NCBI GenBank assembly: GCA_019722365.1
Contig: JADFUC010000776.1
Coordinates: 434,001 to 498,000 of the forward strand
Source of the DNA: Lithospermum erythrorhizon
Taxonomy: Eukaryota > Streptophyta > Magnoliopsida > Boraginales > Boraginaceae
Reading direction: 5' to 3'
Length of the DNA: 64,000 bases
Shown here piece by piece: positions 48,163-59,959 of this stretch (the first letter of the stretch is position 1; each line of letters begins with the position of its first letter). The notes under the pieces are model-generated. The model searched no databases. It saw nothing but the letters and a program-made list of their open reading frames with translations, and had not been told where the DNA came from. Made by a program: the position numbers and the translations under genes.

Positions 48163-48357
48163 TTCGCCGTTTAATAGATGATCGTTTGAAAAAATTTACC
48201 CACTTTTTCGCTAATGATTGATTGTTTGCATTTTAATGTCTTTACATTTCAAATATAGCTTTTCTGTCTGATGTAAACTTTCTGATTTATTATAGTTTTT
48301 ATTTCTTAATAAAGCATTTTTTTAATTTAAAGGATGTTATTTTGGGAGCGAATGATA
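48163..48357 (-). mobile_element. Stowaway-like MITE at the outer end of the left arm
   Basis: A diverged inverse copy of 51613-51823, starting CTTCGCCGTTT and ending TATTTTGGGAGCGAAT. It lies at the left limit of the inverted repeat. Confidence 0.65.
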
Positions 48358-49719
48358 TAAATTAAACCGATAAACAAATTAATAGAAATATAGTAATACA
48401 TACCAATTGATAATATACAAAATAATAACAAACCAAAAGGAGGAGAATATGAGGGACCTAATAACGAATTTAGTGCCAAATTGTTCTAGCTGCTACTCAG
48501 TCTATAAATAGAAGTGAGTTACGACTACCGTTATTGCATCTATCTATCTAGTCAAGAGGTGCTTATTCATCCCTTTAATGTTTAATCGAGATATACATCA
48601 ATTTAATTTATCCGTTTGGTTATTGATTTTTTACTGTTTGAAGGAATTTATCCAAGTTGGTTATGTAGTGAACTTATTTTAGCATAAACTAATCGTAGTT
48701 CAATGTTTGACCTATTCTCGAATTTGAATCTTGCACAATCCTCGTCATAATTTGTCAGCTTCGCATTCACTTTCACTCGAATTCGTTCATAAATATTTGG
48801 ACTGTTTGCGCCTGCTTTATTAATTTCTTCGAAAAATCGAACGCTTAATTTGAAGGTATGAGTGAACCAACTTTTTAAAATATGTGTGATCGAATGGAGT
48901 CGTTTTAAAGCGTATGTGATCGAATGATAAAGCGTTATAAAGAAGCATGTATGTCGAGGAGAGCGTCTTGGTGGGCGCTTCTTTAATTTAACTTGCATAC
49001 TTTGTTGTACCTCCCTCTATCTTCTTCATCATAAGTCATTTCCTTTTATTTCTTTATTGGCTTTCAAGCTCTAAGGGTCTCATTCAGTCATTCCAATGTA
49101 CTCGTGGAAGCAACTCATGTATCAATAAGAATGGTGCATGAATGGTAAGTAAATTACTCCCGTTGTTCAATCATTTAATAACGAGATTCATTCTTTGATA
49201 AATAATCATTATAAGTGAGACTCAATAGAGTCCAGAGCTTGGGAAACCGGGCTACAACATTTTGTGAGGCGAGCTCAGTAGGCAGCTAAGGTAATGAAGT
49301 GGGCGTTAAATCAGGGCCTTGGCCAGCCAAATGTGCGTATTCAGCAAGGCGGTCAGGCTTGCTTTGAGTGTCTCCGGCGCGGATTGCCTGTATTGTGGCC
49401 CACCGGCGCCTTGAATTAATATCTTTGACGGGCTGTCTTACCCCGTCGCGGATGTTACATTGGGTACAGCGCAGTTTATTCGCCATGATTAGCATGTTTA
49501 GGCGGCTACAAAAAATAAACCATATACATCAGCCAAAATAAACAACAAATATCTAAATCGGGGAATTCGACAAATTCGTAAAATAGCTTCGGCGTTCGAG
49601 CCAAAGTTTTTAACATATGTAAAATAAAGCAAACCATAAGCATCCAACAAAGTTCATCATCCATAGAACTTAGGAAATGACCAAATTTCACATTCATAAA
49701 AGAAATAAAAAATAAAGTA

Positions 49720-49945
49720 AGACTCCTTGGATTTCCTAAAGATTGTCAAACTTTTGAATTTTTGAGCTTTTTTAATAGTTTTGGCCAGTAGATATTTTTT
49801 GTTTATGTTTTATAAAAATATATCAATAAAAAATACATTTCAAATTCTTTCCATTGATATGTTTTTCATCAAATATTATATAACTTATGAAAATATTTAT
49901 GGTCAAAGCTCAAATATTAAAGTTAAAAATAGGATAGATGGAATG
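49720..49945. mobile_element. MITE, second copy of the family at 6392-6651
   Basis: The interior is nearly identical to 6480-6600 (TATCAATAAAAAATA, ATTCTTTCCATTGATAT, CATCAAATATTATATAA, ATATTTATGGTCAAAG). The left end ACTCCTTGGATTTCCTAAAGAT fits the family; the right end is degraded. It sits in the spacer of the inverted repeat. Confidence 0.75.
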
Positions 49946-51612
49946 ATTATGTCGATATTGATATTTAATCGAGGGAATGTCACTAATTCGCTTTGAAATT
50001 CTTGATCAAATAACTTATTCTCGAAAGATGGAATGGCATCAATTTGAACATGTGACTTTTTTATAATTGAAGTAAAAAACAAGAATGACATATATATTAA
50101 TGATAATTTGAACTATTGAGAATTTCATTGATCACGAGGAATAATGACAGGAAGTAGTGGTGCTTTTGCACTATATAGGAGGAAAATGCTAGTTTTGTGA
50201 ACGGACATCCGGTTAGTCAGCGGACGTCGCTAATATGATTCTTATGCTACTCGATGAATTGATAAAACTTTAAATAAAAGAAATTTGGATTCTGTAGGAT
50301 AACCACCCGGTTATACAAAGGGACATTAAATGTATAATAAGGCCCAGGTGAATCCAGAAACTTTAAGGTTATGCAGGGACGTCTGGTTTAATTAAGTGTG
50401 TCATTACGTTAACGAGCAGTGACTGTCTTGAGAAAGTCGAGCAATTTGTGAAATCATGTGGCGTGGTGAGGCAGCTTTATTTAAAATGTCGTTAGAAGTG
50501 GCGGCTCTAAAAGTATTATGGTAGAATCGGAGGGTAACGAGCAGTATCTAGAGCTAGGTGCAGTGCTAACTTGTTAGACTATAGTTCATGAACTTCATAT
50601 TATAGTTCCCCAATTGACATGGAACTTTGGACCTCCTTGTGCTTTAAAGCTCTTAAAGATCGGAGTTGTCGGTGATCGCAGCTGATTCAACAGAGATGTG
50701 TAATGGATTCGGCAATCGAGTTGTTTCACAAAATGTTGATCTGAGCACACAAGCTCTGGACTCTATTTAGTCAAATTTATAATGATCATTTATCAAAAAA
50801 TGAATCTTGTTATTAAATGATTGAACAACATGAGTAATTTACTTACCATTCATGCACTATTCTTATTGATACATGAGTTGCTTCCACGAGTACATTGGAA
50901 TGACTGAATGAGACCAGCAGAGCGTGAAAGCCAATAAAGAAATAAAAGGAAATGACTTGTTATGAAGATGGGGAGGTACAGCAAAGTATGCAAGTTAAAT
51001 TGGAAGAAGCCTAATGGTATATTAAATCGTGTTTTACCTGCGTTCTGAATTCCGTCCAATACACGAAATGGCCAATTGGATTATCACAATATTTTAAAAA
51101 GTGTACCCGGCAGTGTCTGAAATTGAAATGAAAGTTAAGTTTGTTTTTGGAGTGTGAAAGTGGAGTATCGATATTTATTTATGATCCCAATTTAAAGAGT
51201 GAAGATAGCTGACAACAAATATACTAGGAGGATTGTGCAAGATTCAAATTCGAGAATAGAACCTGACAACATTGAACTACGATTAGTTTATGCTTAAAAT
51301 ATTCACTACTTAAATTCAACTTGGATAAATTCCTTCAAACAGTAAAAATCAAAAAAATTCAAACGGATAAATTAAAATTGTTGATATCTCGATTAAACAT
51401 TAAAGGGATGAATAAAGTTAACTTTGACTAGATAGATAGATGCAATAACGGTAGCTCAACTCATCATTTATAGATTGATAGGCATAGAACAATTTGGCAC
51501 TAAATTCGTTATTAGCTCCCTCATACATATTCTTTTGGTTTGTGATTTTGTATATTATCAATTGGTATATATTACTATATTTCTATTAATTTGTTTATCG
51601 GTTTAATTTATA

Positions 51613-51823
51613 TTCCCTTCGTCTCAAAATAGTTGATCATTTAGATTAAAAACGCTTTATTAAGAAATAGTAAAAAACTATATTGGAATTGTAAAAGTAT
51701 ATTTGAGATTGTAAAAATTATATTTGAAATGTAAAAGGATATTAAAAATCTGAGAAGCAATCGATGTTATGAAAAATGAAATTTTTCTAAAAAATAATCG
51801 TTTATTTTGAAGCGGACGAGAAG
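51613..51823 (+). mobile_element. Stowaway-like MITE at the outer end of the right arm
   Basis: The ends TTCCCTTCGTCTCAAAATA and the complement of TATTTTGAAGCGGACGAGAAG form terminal inverted repeats of the CTCCCTCCGTCCCA type. Flanked by TA on both sides. About 210 bp, non-coding. Confidence 0.8.
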
Positions 51824-51824
51824 T

Positions 51825-53404
51825 ATTTAGTTCTTAATATAATCATTTGTTTCTACCATGATAGGAGAGTATTTTGTTCATGTTTATTGATTACTATTCA
51901 AATAGAGTACTTTATGGTGATGATGCAATATCTATTATGCTTCTTCTTCCTTTCAAATTTTGCCTCAGCTATATATATGAATGCAATGTGATGGTCATAT
52001 AAAGTTATATAACAAGGCTATAAATATATATTTTTATAAAATTAATATTTCAAGAACATTATATAATGAAAATATTTTATAAACAATATTAAGTGGGCCT
52101 ATACATAAATGCATTGTTTTCCTTCCCAATTCATAAATGGTATTGCAAGTAGGCGGTCCCTATATCATTTTCATAACTGGTAAGACGATTACAATGTACA
52201 TAACATGAAAGATAGTTAATACGTTTCTGAAACTATTAGCCTACATTTTCATTGAACCTGAATTTTAAGTAAATAAAAGTGAGAAAAATACCATAAACAT
52301 TAAACATTTAAGGAACGAGGACGAACGGATCCATCGATGATTAAGTATGCCTAATCAGGCTATGCAAGTTAAGTGCACCCAAATCAATTATTATTTTAAA
52401 GGTAGGCAAATTAGAACTTTTGTTACCCATCATAGAAAGCAAGTCAACTAATTATTATATGGCAGTTGAGATAAAACAAAATATAAGTCGGGGTTGTATA
52501 TATATAGATATATACCAATAACAAGTGGAGTTGAAGGGAAGAAAAGAAAGCAAGCTAAGTAAACAAAGAAAAGCAAAAGAAGGTAGGAGGAATATTAATG
52601 GTGAAGATTGTGTGGTGGCAGAGAGGCAGATGAAAATATTCAAGTGGTACAATAAAAGATGGTGGGAGGTTGTGTATGTTGAGAGAATGGGTAGGTCTGT
52701 GTGTTAATAATAGCTTTCAATGCACCATTTTCTTTTATTTTTGTTATTCATCTAAACTCCAAAACTTTGACTTAAAAAATAAAAAGGTAAATTGAATTGA
52801 ATAGTATTGTACTGTAATGTATATACTTTTTTTTATTAATATAAGTGATCATATAACTCAAAAGTATTTTATTAAGCTAATTATTAATATTATTATTTAT
52901 TAGGAGAGAAAATATTATCAATCAATGAAAATAAAAAGATTATAAAATAAATAATAATATTAAATAATTTTTATAACTCTAGTACAAAAAATTGTATTGA
53001 TAAAATAAATAATCAAAAAAGTTGATACAAGAGTTAAATCTAAAACCATTAATTATATTGATTGGGAGAGGGAGTATAATGAAATCTCTTTTTACATTTC
53101 TGAGACATGATATTAAATATGATTCTATGTGTTTTTGGATTTAACTTGTTAACTTAATCTTAATTGACTTCCCTCCCCCCTCCCTTCTCTCTCCTTATTA
53201 TATCACCATTTTATTCAAAAGGGGGTAGAATTCATACAAGTCCACCCCTGTTCTATTAGAAGTCAAGTCATTTTCAAACTACCTCTTTCTCCTGTTGGGA
53301 TGTTTTGAGTTATTAAGAGGTGTTTCCTTCAAATCAGTGGAGTCTTCATCTTATGTTTTTTTGTCTAGGAATGGTTTGATATAGTCTCCACAGTTTCTTT
53401 ATTC
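51825..53404. other. Spacer upstream of the neprosin gene
   Basis: AT-rich. A purine-rich stretch at 52525-52707 is open for 60 residues on the plus strand (basic, Lys/Arg/Trp-rich). It has no family I recognise and could be leader or non-coding. A GGGAGAGGGAGTATAAT string near 53064 resembles a MITE end without a partner. The 200 bp before 53405 includes T/C-rich sequence compatible with a 5' leader. Confidence 0.45.
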
Positions 53405-56400
53405 TTGGCACTGAATGAAATGGGCACTGTTTCAAGTTTGAAAAAGAGGGATTTTTCACAATCATTTCTTGTTTCATTACCCCTTTTCCTGAATATAATT
53501 TTGCTTCACTTTGGAGCCTCAAACTCTGCTAGCTTAAATTACACAAAATATAGACAAGTGAGCACTTTGAGACTTGCAAGAATTGAGAAGCACCTCAATA
53601 AGATCAACAAGCCCCCTGTGTTCACCATTGAGGTATTTATTATCAAAGTTATTTGATGAACATATTTAATATATTCATTATTCATACTATAATACTACTA
53701 TATATACATTCTTGATTTTGTAAATTTTTCAAGAGCCCTGATGGAGATATCATAGATTGCGTTCATAAAAGAAAACAGCCAGCTTTGGATCATCCCCTAC
53801 TAAAGAATCACAAGATCCGGTGCTGAATAGTCAAACTATGGATTCGTCTTTTTTAAAATGGTTTCATAATAATAAATTGTTTAATTTTTTTAATAATATA
53901 GTTAAAGTAGAAATTGAATATGAAATTTATCTCGATCACTTGATAAAATCGATTAAATATTGTTCGGACGATAAATATTTGACAGGAATTCCATACGAAA
54001 TGTATATTATTCAAAATAGTGAATACTGGTTTTATTTTATTAGCGATATAGCCGTAACGAGTCTGGCCAAAAGCTGTACCAGGACTTCAAGGCATGGTAA
54101 AGACAGATGAATTGAGAGAGAGGAACAATAATAATAGTAGTAGTAGAAGGAGAAGCGATGCGGCGGCGTGGCAAATATGGCATGAAAGAGGTGAACGTTG
54201 CCCCAAAGGCACGGTGCCTATACGGCGGAGCATGGTGCATGATGTTCAGCCCGGGCAAGTCATTGTATATTTGGCCAAAATAAATATTTTTCCAAAGGCG
54301 TGTTGATGCACCGGATGTTGTTAGCGGTAATGGTCATGAGGTATATTCACCATTCTTACTCTCAATTTTATTTATTTTTTGTTGTATATTTCTCTCGATA
54401 ATTTCATCGAAACATATGTTACTCGAGTTAGGTACATTTTCAGTACAAAATTAAAAGTATCCATATATCTCATTTAAAACCACGCTTAGATGATTAGATT
54501 GGATCATTTATATAATAAGATTCGTTAAAATTTTATGTTTATGTCGATTAATTTTAGTGAGCAACATGATTCCTATTTTTATTAAACACCTGTAATCAAA
54601 GGCATCAACTATAAGTTCCTAAATATTTGTTCATTGTAGTTGGAATTTGAAGAAAAGGATCCGGATTTGTGACTTTTTTGTGTTACAATATTATGTTATG
54701 CACATTGAAGTACTTCTTTAATTAATATGTTCCACTATACTAGGGAAGTTGAAAAGAGGTCCATAGCTACACTTATTTATTTATTTATTTATTTTTTATC
54801 AAATGGTAACTTGACCAATTAAACAGCGTCGAATTGAATACAAACCAACTCCATCCCAATGAAATCAAACTAACTATCCACAGGCGAGGTTGTCAAACAA
54901 ACCAAAATTCTAAGTCATTAAAGCATCTGGTTTGCTTATGCGCAGACACTAGATTGAAGTACGTAGCGTTTACTCTACGGCGTTGATTGTGTAGTGTATG
55001 TGTTGGTGATTAAATATTAGTAGCATATTAATTCTTGATTAAAATATTGTTGGGCACAGCATGCAATAGCATTTACAGGAGCATCCGAAGAAGTATATGG
55101 TGCAAAAGCAACCATAAATGTATGGAATCCTCAAGTGGAGATAGTCAACGAATTTAGCCTCTCTCAGATTTGGGTCCTCTCTGGATCATTTGATGGTTCA
55201 GATCTCAACAACTTGCTTTTGGAGGCTGGCTGGCAGGGTTTCCCATGCACAACATATGCATATACGACTTCTAAGATACTTGAACAACACTTAAAGGGAA
55301 ACCGGAAAAGACAACACTTAGGAAAAATGTAAAAAGGAGTACAAGTTAGTGAAGTTAGTGATTAATTTCAATTGAAAATTTGAGTAATTAATGCATGTGA
55401 TTTGGACTTTAGACTATGAGAAAGGGTATACATATAATTTAATTAATTCTCATTTATAACAAAATTACCATATTGTTTCAGGTGGTGGGGCGACTTTGTT
55501 TACATTATTACACATATACATTGCTTGAAATTCAAAAATATTAAATGTTTTTAAAAGCAGAATCAGAATGGCATCAAATTATATATTTTGGATTAGCGAA
55601 TAAAGTAATTTGTAGTGGAATTTCAGGTGGTTTGAAATGGAAGGAATGTTTTTCATTAATCCTTTTTATATAAAGAGTTATGTGTGTTTTCACCTTTGAA
55701 ATCTTGAAATGGATCTGGACGGAAATTCAATACAAATTCTTGAAGTTTGTAACTTTGTATTGAATACGCTTTCATTCAATTCTATTTTAATTCAATGCAT
55801 CTCAAACTAAAAACACAAAAACTGCTATTTTTAATTTGATACCTTACATACATTAATAAAAATCCAGCCTTAGTTTTTGGCAAGTGATGTTTTTGGTTGG
55901 TTCTGAAGCTATGATCTGTGCCTAGTCAGGTTAGTCCGGAGCTGTATGGGGACAACAAGCCTAGACTCTTCACATATTGGACGGTAATAGGACTTCCCTC
56001 TTTCTTCGTCTCCTAATCAATTCTTTTTGCAAGAAACAAAATGTTTTCGTACTTATAATAACATTAACAATCTCCTTGATGTCTTGGAGATAGCTCAATT
56101 TATATAAAACTAGAGTGTTAAAAGTATGTCAACTGTCTTTTCTTTCTTTTATGTAATGTGAATTAGAAACTTCATGGGCGAGGAAACGTTAGATTAATTA
56201 AGGCGATATCACCAGCGCCCAGGAGTCTCGAAGGACCATTCGGTTTCGCACTTTAACAATCTCATGATTGAGTGAATAACATTTACTTAGGATGCAGAGA
56301 AAGAGAGAGATTTATTGGCCGATATTGAATAGTATTTATTATGCCATCATTTCAATGTAATAAATGAAGAATAAGAAAATTGATTAATGCACTAATGGAG

Positions 56401-57285
56401 CACATGACCTTGTTGAGAGAAAAAACCCATTATCATGAACAGGCAATATTTATTACTGTACCAACTTTTAATATGGCAACTCATTTTCAATTCTTATCAT
56501 GATGACCAGTCAATGCATTTAAGAGGCTTAAAATATTACTAGTAACACGTTACATTATTATGTTACTAACATTTTTTATGTGTGCAATATTACAGAGTGA
56601 TTCGTATCAGGCAACGGGATGCTACAACCTCTTATGTAGTTTCCTGGTTTGGTTTTCAGACTAATATTTGGTACATTTAGACTGCCATTTCTCCACTTTC
56701 CTCTTTCGATGGAAATCAATTCGACATAACTATCCTCATTTGGAAGGTACATCATTGGCCATGATCTTTTAAGTTCTGATTTATTGTGGCATTTGTACTA
56801 CGTTCAGATTAAGATTTGGCGGCATTATCTTTGTTGTTTGTTTTCTGATTAATTTTAAAAATATTATATTGGCCGATTACATTGATACATTGCATAATTT
56901 CTGAAGTTCGGGATCATAGAGAATTGGTGGATGACACGGTGACAACAATACTCTAGTAGGTTACTGGCCAGCTGAGTTGTTCACACACTTAGCCGACCGT
57001 GCCACGATGGTGGAATGGGGTGGAGAGGTGGTGAATTCCAGGGCTAATGGTGAGCATACAAGCACTCAAATGGGTTCTGGGCACTTTGCAGATGAAGGTT
57101 TCAGAAAAGCAAGCTATTTTAGGAACCTAGAGATTGTGGACTCAGACAACAGTTTGAGTTCAGTGCAAGATATATCAACTTTGTCGGAGAACTCAAATTG
57201 CTATGATATTAAAAATTCCTATAGCAATGAATGGGGCTCACATTTTTTCTATGGTGGACCTGGAAAGAACCCTCAATGCCCTTGA
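53405..57285 (+). CDS. Neprosin-domain protein (DUF239 family), 7 exons, several frame breaks
   Basis: Exons, approximately: 53405-53632, 53734-53820, 54062-54340, 55060-55237, 55930-55983, 56596-56746, 56907-57285. The family combines an N-terminal activation peptide with a C-terminal neprosin domain; Nepenthes neprosin is a secreted glutamic endopeptidase, and most plant paralogs are uncharacterised. Seen: a hydrophobic signal-like segment ([18 protein letters not shown]); [22 protein letters not shown] and [108 protein letters not shown]; and [20 protein letters not shown] through to [10 protein letters not shown] and a stop. Start 53420 (MGTVSS) is an alternative. Oddities: exon 2 runs into a stop after KNHKI; 53830-54050 does not match the family; 1-nt shifts occur in exons 3 and 6 and at the exon 4 donor. 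Either a decaying gene or one with assembly errors. Confidence 0.85.
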
Positions 57286-57881
57286 TGAAGATATATGCTA
57301 GCTAAGCTAGTTTGCTCTATAAATCAAATTTCTTGAATGGCACTATATAAATTCTTTCTTAGGCATTAAATTAAAAGAATCCTTCTATTTTCAACCCCAT
57401 CTTTTGTTATAAAGGAATGTTTGTATTTGAATTCTATTCATCATTTATTTAGGGGAAGAAATAGAAAGATTCTTTTAGGAATGCGATTAATACAAAGTTT
57501 ATGTTTGCTAGCTCCTTACCTTGAATTAGAGATGCTACTGGACAAAAAAATTATAGCATGTTGAAACTTGGTTATTAATATTTTTGAATTTCACTAAGGA
57601 GTGTGATATATAATTTTTATTCAAATCACCAATAAATATATTGAGTAATACTTTCAATTGTTTATTAAATTTAACCCCAAGCAAATTAAAAATGACTATT
57701 GGTTTGAAAAGAATAGAGTACATTATTTAATAAGAATCCATCTCAAGAGTTTATTGAGAATCAAGCCCCATATTGATTGATTAATACATTTCGAGTATAC
57801 TAATAAGATCGGTTTTGATCTTTATCCATCAACATAAAATTAATTTTAGTATGAATATACACGGTTTAACATTATCATTTA
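57286..57881. other. Spacer between convergent neprosin and LOB-domain genes
   Basis: AT-rich, about 600 bp. It must hold the 3' untranslated regions of both convergent genes. No other feature recognised. Confidence 0.55.
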
Positions 57882-58891
57882 TCATGCCCAAGGAATTTCA
57901 AATGATGAGGGTGCTATTCCAAGATTATTTCCATCATCAAGAAAGAATCCTCCCATGTTGTTACTCTCATTCGTTTGGAGTTGATAATAATGATCACTAT
58001 CTAATGGAGTGGTTTCTTGTTGTTGTTTCTGTGACATGTCCATGCATATTAATGTGAACAAATTGGCATTTTGGCTCTGCATGTTGAAGATCTGAGCTTG
58101 TGCTCTGGCCAATTCTGCTTTGAGCTCATTTAGATGCTTCTGGAGTTGGCAAATGGCTCCAGCACAACCATAGATTGGATCTCTAATCCTTGTTTTTGCT
58201 TCATACACTAAGCTGTTTACTGCATCCACTCTGCAACTATCAGGAAGTTCCTGAAGGGAAAAATTGGTTTATGGTTTAGATATGAAACAGGCCGATCCTA
58301 ATATTTCAGTGGAATTAAGCAAAATCAGAGAAAGGGTCACATTTTTGGGGGCCCGGGAAGAAACTGCCTACATCTAACTAAGCAATATTATCCCAACAAT
58401 AATTTGGGGGCAGGGGACAAAATATGGGGGCATTGGGTGATCACCCCCGGCCTATCCCAGGGCTGGCCCTGACATAAAAATTTTTGGTCTGATCTTTTAG
58501 CATGGTGTTTATGTTCATGCATGACATACTAATTATACATGTCACGTTCCAAATAATTAATAAGTGATGAACCATAAAAATATATATGTACATTCTTGAA
58601 TAAATTTGAAATAGAATGTTTTATGTTGACTAACCTCGAGCAACTTGATGATGTTGCTTGCTCCAAAAACTTTATGAGCAATGGTGAACTTGAGAAGATC
58701 AGTGGGAGGAAAGTATGGAGCCTAATACTCTCAACGCGCTCGTCGGCGTGGATCCTTTAAGAATAACGGGGGCCGGAAGAGGAAGGAGAACTACTTGAGG
58801 GAAATCCATTACTAGAAATAATAATACTTGAAGGAGGAGATGATGTCTGGGAAGATGATGAAGAAGTGAGTACAGAGTAATTGTTTTCCAT
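57882..58891 (-). CDS. LOB-domain (LBD) transcription factor, class I, zinc-finger block disrupted
   Basis: Two minus-strand exons, 58891-58635 and 58250-57882, with a GT..AG intron at the conserved LBD position. LBD proteins are plant-specific nuclear DNA-binding proteins controlling organ boundaries and other development. Seen: a Ser-rich N-terminus (MENNYSVLTSSSSSQTSSPP). After a break come DLLKFTIAHKVFGASNIIK, then ELPDSCRVDAVNSLVYEAKT, RIRDPIYGCAGAICQLQ and a leucine-zipper-like heptad series (QLQKHLNELKAELARAQAQI); the tail is Gln/Asn-rich. Odd: the C-block, normally CX2CX6CX3C, lies at about 58735-58790. It is scrambled, with its Cys codons lost, a stop after GPRYS and a shift before APYFPPTD. 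As written, the frame is broken, so this is either a pseudogene or an assembly artefact. Exon 2 is fully open. Upstream of the start a TATA box is present. Confidence 0.88.
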
Positions 58892-58965
58892 TTAGTCGGC
58901 TTTGATATCTACTAGTGTATTGTTAAATTTGCTAGTTTATTTTATCAGAATGTAATTTAGACCTC

Positions 58966-58974
58966 TACTTATAG
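58966..58974 (-). promoter_or_regulatory. TATA box of the LBD gene
   Basis: CTATAAGTA on the minus strand, about 75 bp upstream of the start codon at 58891. Position and sequence fit a plant core promoter. Confidence 0.55.
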
Positions 58975-59196
58975 CACTTCTGATTGATTATAAAGTCAAC
59001 ATGCATTATGATATGGCCAGATGACATTATTTTGTAACAACGACTGTTGATGAAGGGTGTCTTAACAAAGTTTACCAGTGATAAGCAAAAAAAAAAAAAA
59101 AAATATGCATAGTAAATTAATTATTTGAAGGATAATGATCGAACCTTTGTTGTTTGCGCAGAATTGGTAAAGTGACGAAAATATAATGTCTTGGCT

Positions 59197-59518
59197 TTAA
59201 CTTGAGTACAAAAGGCCAAGCAAGTCGAAAAGGTTGCCCCAAGTTATTAACCCCAGTAATGACTTACAAAGGTCATACTGTCTTAGATCACATAAGAATT
59301 GGAGGCCCCATCCTTGGCCAGGAGTGTCAGGTTGGCTTCTACTCACTGTCCTTGTCCAGTGCGGCCCAAGAATATGGCATTTTTCTGAAAGCGGTAGCGG
59401 CGGTGTCGTTCGGGGTGTCAGTGCTTTCTTTCCATGGCATCCAACAAACATATCACATGTATTTTTCGTTTCTAACATTTATTTCATATATATAATATTA
59501 AGTTTAATAATACAATAA
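59197..59518. other. Open on both strands, unidentified
   Basis: A GC-richer 320-bp island is open for about 93-97 residues on both strands. I recognise no domain in either translation. It could be an exon of the minus-strand transcription unit suggested at 59810-59943, or chance openness. Confidence 0.3.
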
Positions 59519-59809
59519 ATAATAATATTATAATTTTTAAAATATATTTTTAATAAATTTTTTAATATTTTAATTATTTTAAAATATTTTAATAATTTTT
59601 TTTAATATTTTTATTTCATATATATTTTAAAAGTATATTTTTAATAGTATATATTTTTTTGAATTTCAAAATCATAATAATACTAAATAGAATAAATAAT
59701 AAATTTTTTTAAAATAACAACGATATTATTAAATGACCGAGGAAAAAGGTACATACATAATAAGAAAGAGCATGCATAAATTGTTGAGAAACATACATTA
59801 AGAAACTAC

Positions 59810-59943
59810 CTGATAAAGGCATGGTTTTGTGAGGAAGGATTAAAGGTTTTTATTTGATGAGAAGAGAAAAGTGATTAAAAGAAGAAGAATAAAAGGTGTA
59901 AAAACTTGGTTTTTGATGACACAAACCCTAGTCTCTATTTATA
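59810..59943 (-). promoter_or_regulatory. Promoter-like element with a short first exon
   Basis: On the minus strand CTATAAATAG (59934-59943) is followed after about 110 bp of leader by ATG CCT TTA TCA G and then GTAGTTTC, a plausible splice donor (59822-59808). The leader is rich in TTCTTCTTTT. This resembles a plant core promoter with a tiny first coding exon. No clear downstream exon was identified, and a solo LTR or other repeat promoter is an alternative. Confidence 0.35.
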
Positions 59944-59959
59944 GAGGCTCGAAGAAATA

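Larger units (their letters stand above)
48163..51824. repeat. Large inverted repeat, about 1.08-kb arms with 1.5-kb spacer
   Basis: The left arm 48163-49241 is the inverse complement of the right arm 50750-51824 over its length, with scattered substitutions and small indels. Anchors include AACGAATTTAGTGCCAAATTG on the left against its complement near 51490, GGAATTTATCCAAGTTGG against CCAACTTGGATAAATTCC-like sequence near 51320, and CTCGTGGAAGCAACTCATGT near 49098 against its complement near 50876. Each arm ends outward in a MITE, and homology stops at that MITE's outer edge. The inner boundary is CCAGAGCTTG / CAAGCTCTGG. The spacer holds a different MITE copy and unidentified sequence. No protein was recognised in the arms. 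Confidence 0.9.

Noticed and set aside
48648..48998. 116-residue minus-strand open frame in the left arm
   Set aside because: The equivalent sequence in the right arm is not preserved as the same frame, and no domain is visible.
53820..54110. 96-residue open frame as a separate small gene
   Set aside because: It overlaps the middle of the neprosin gene, is AT-driven for most of its length, and has no family match.
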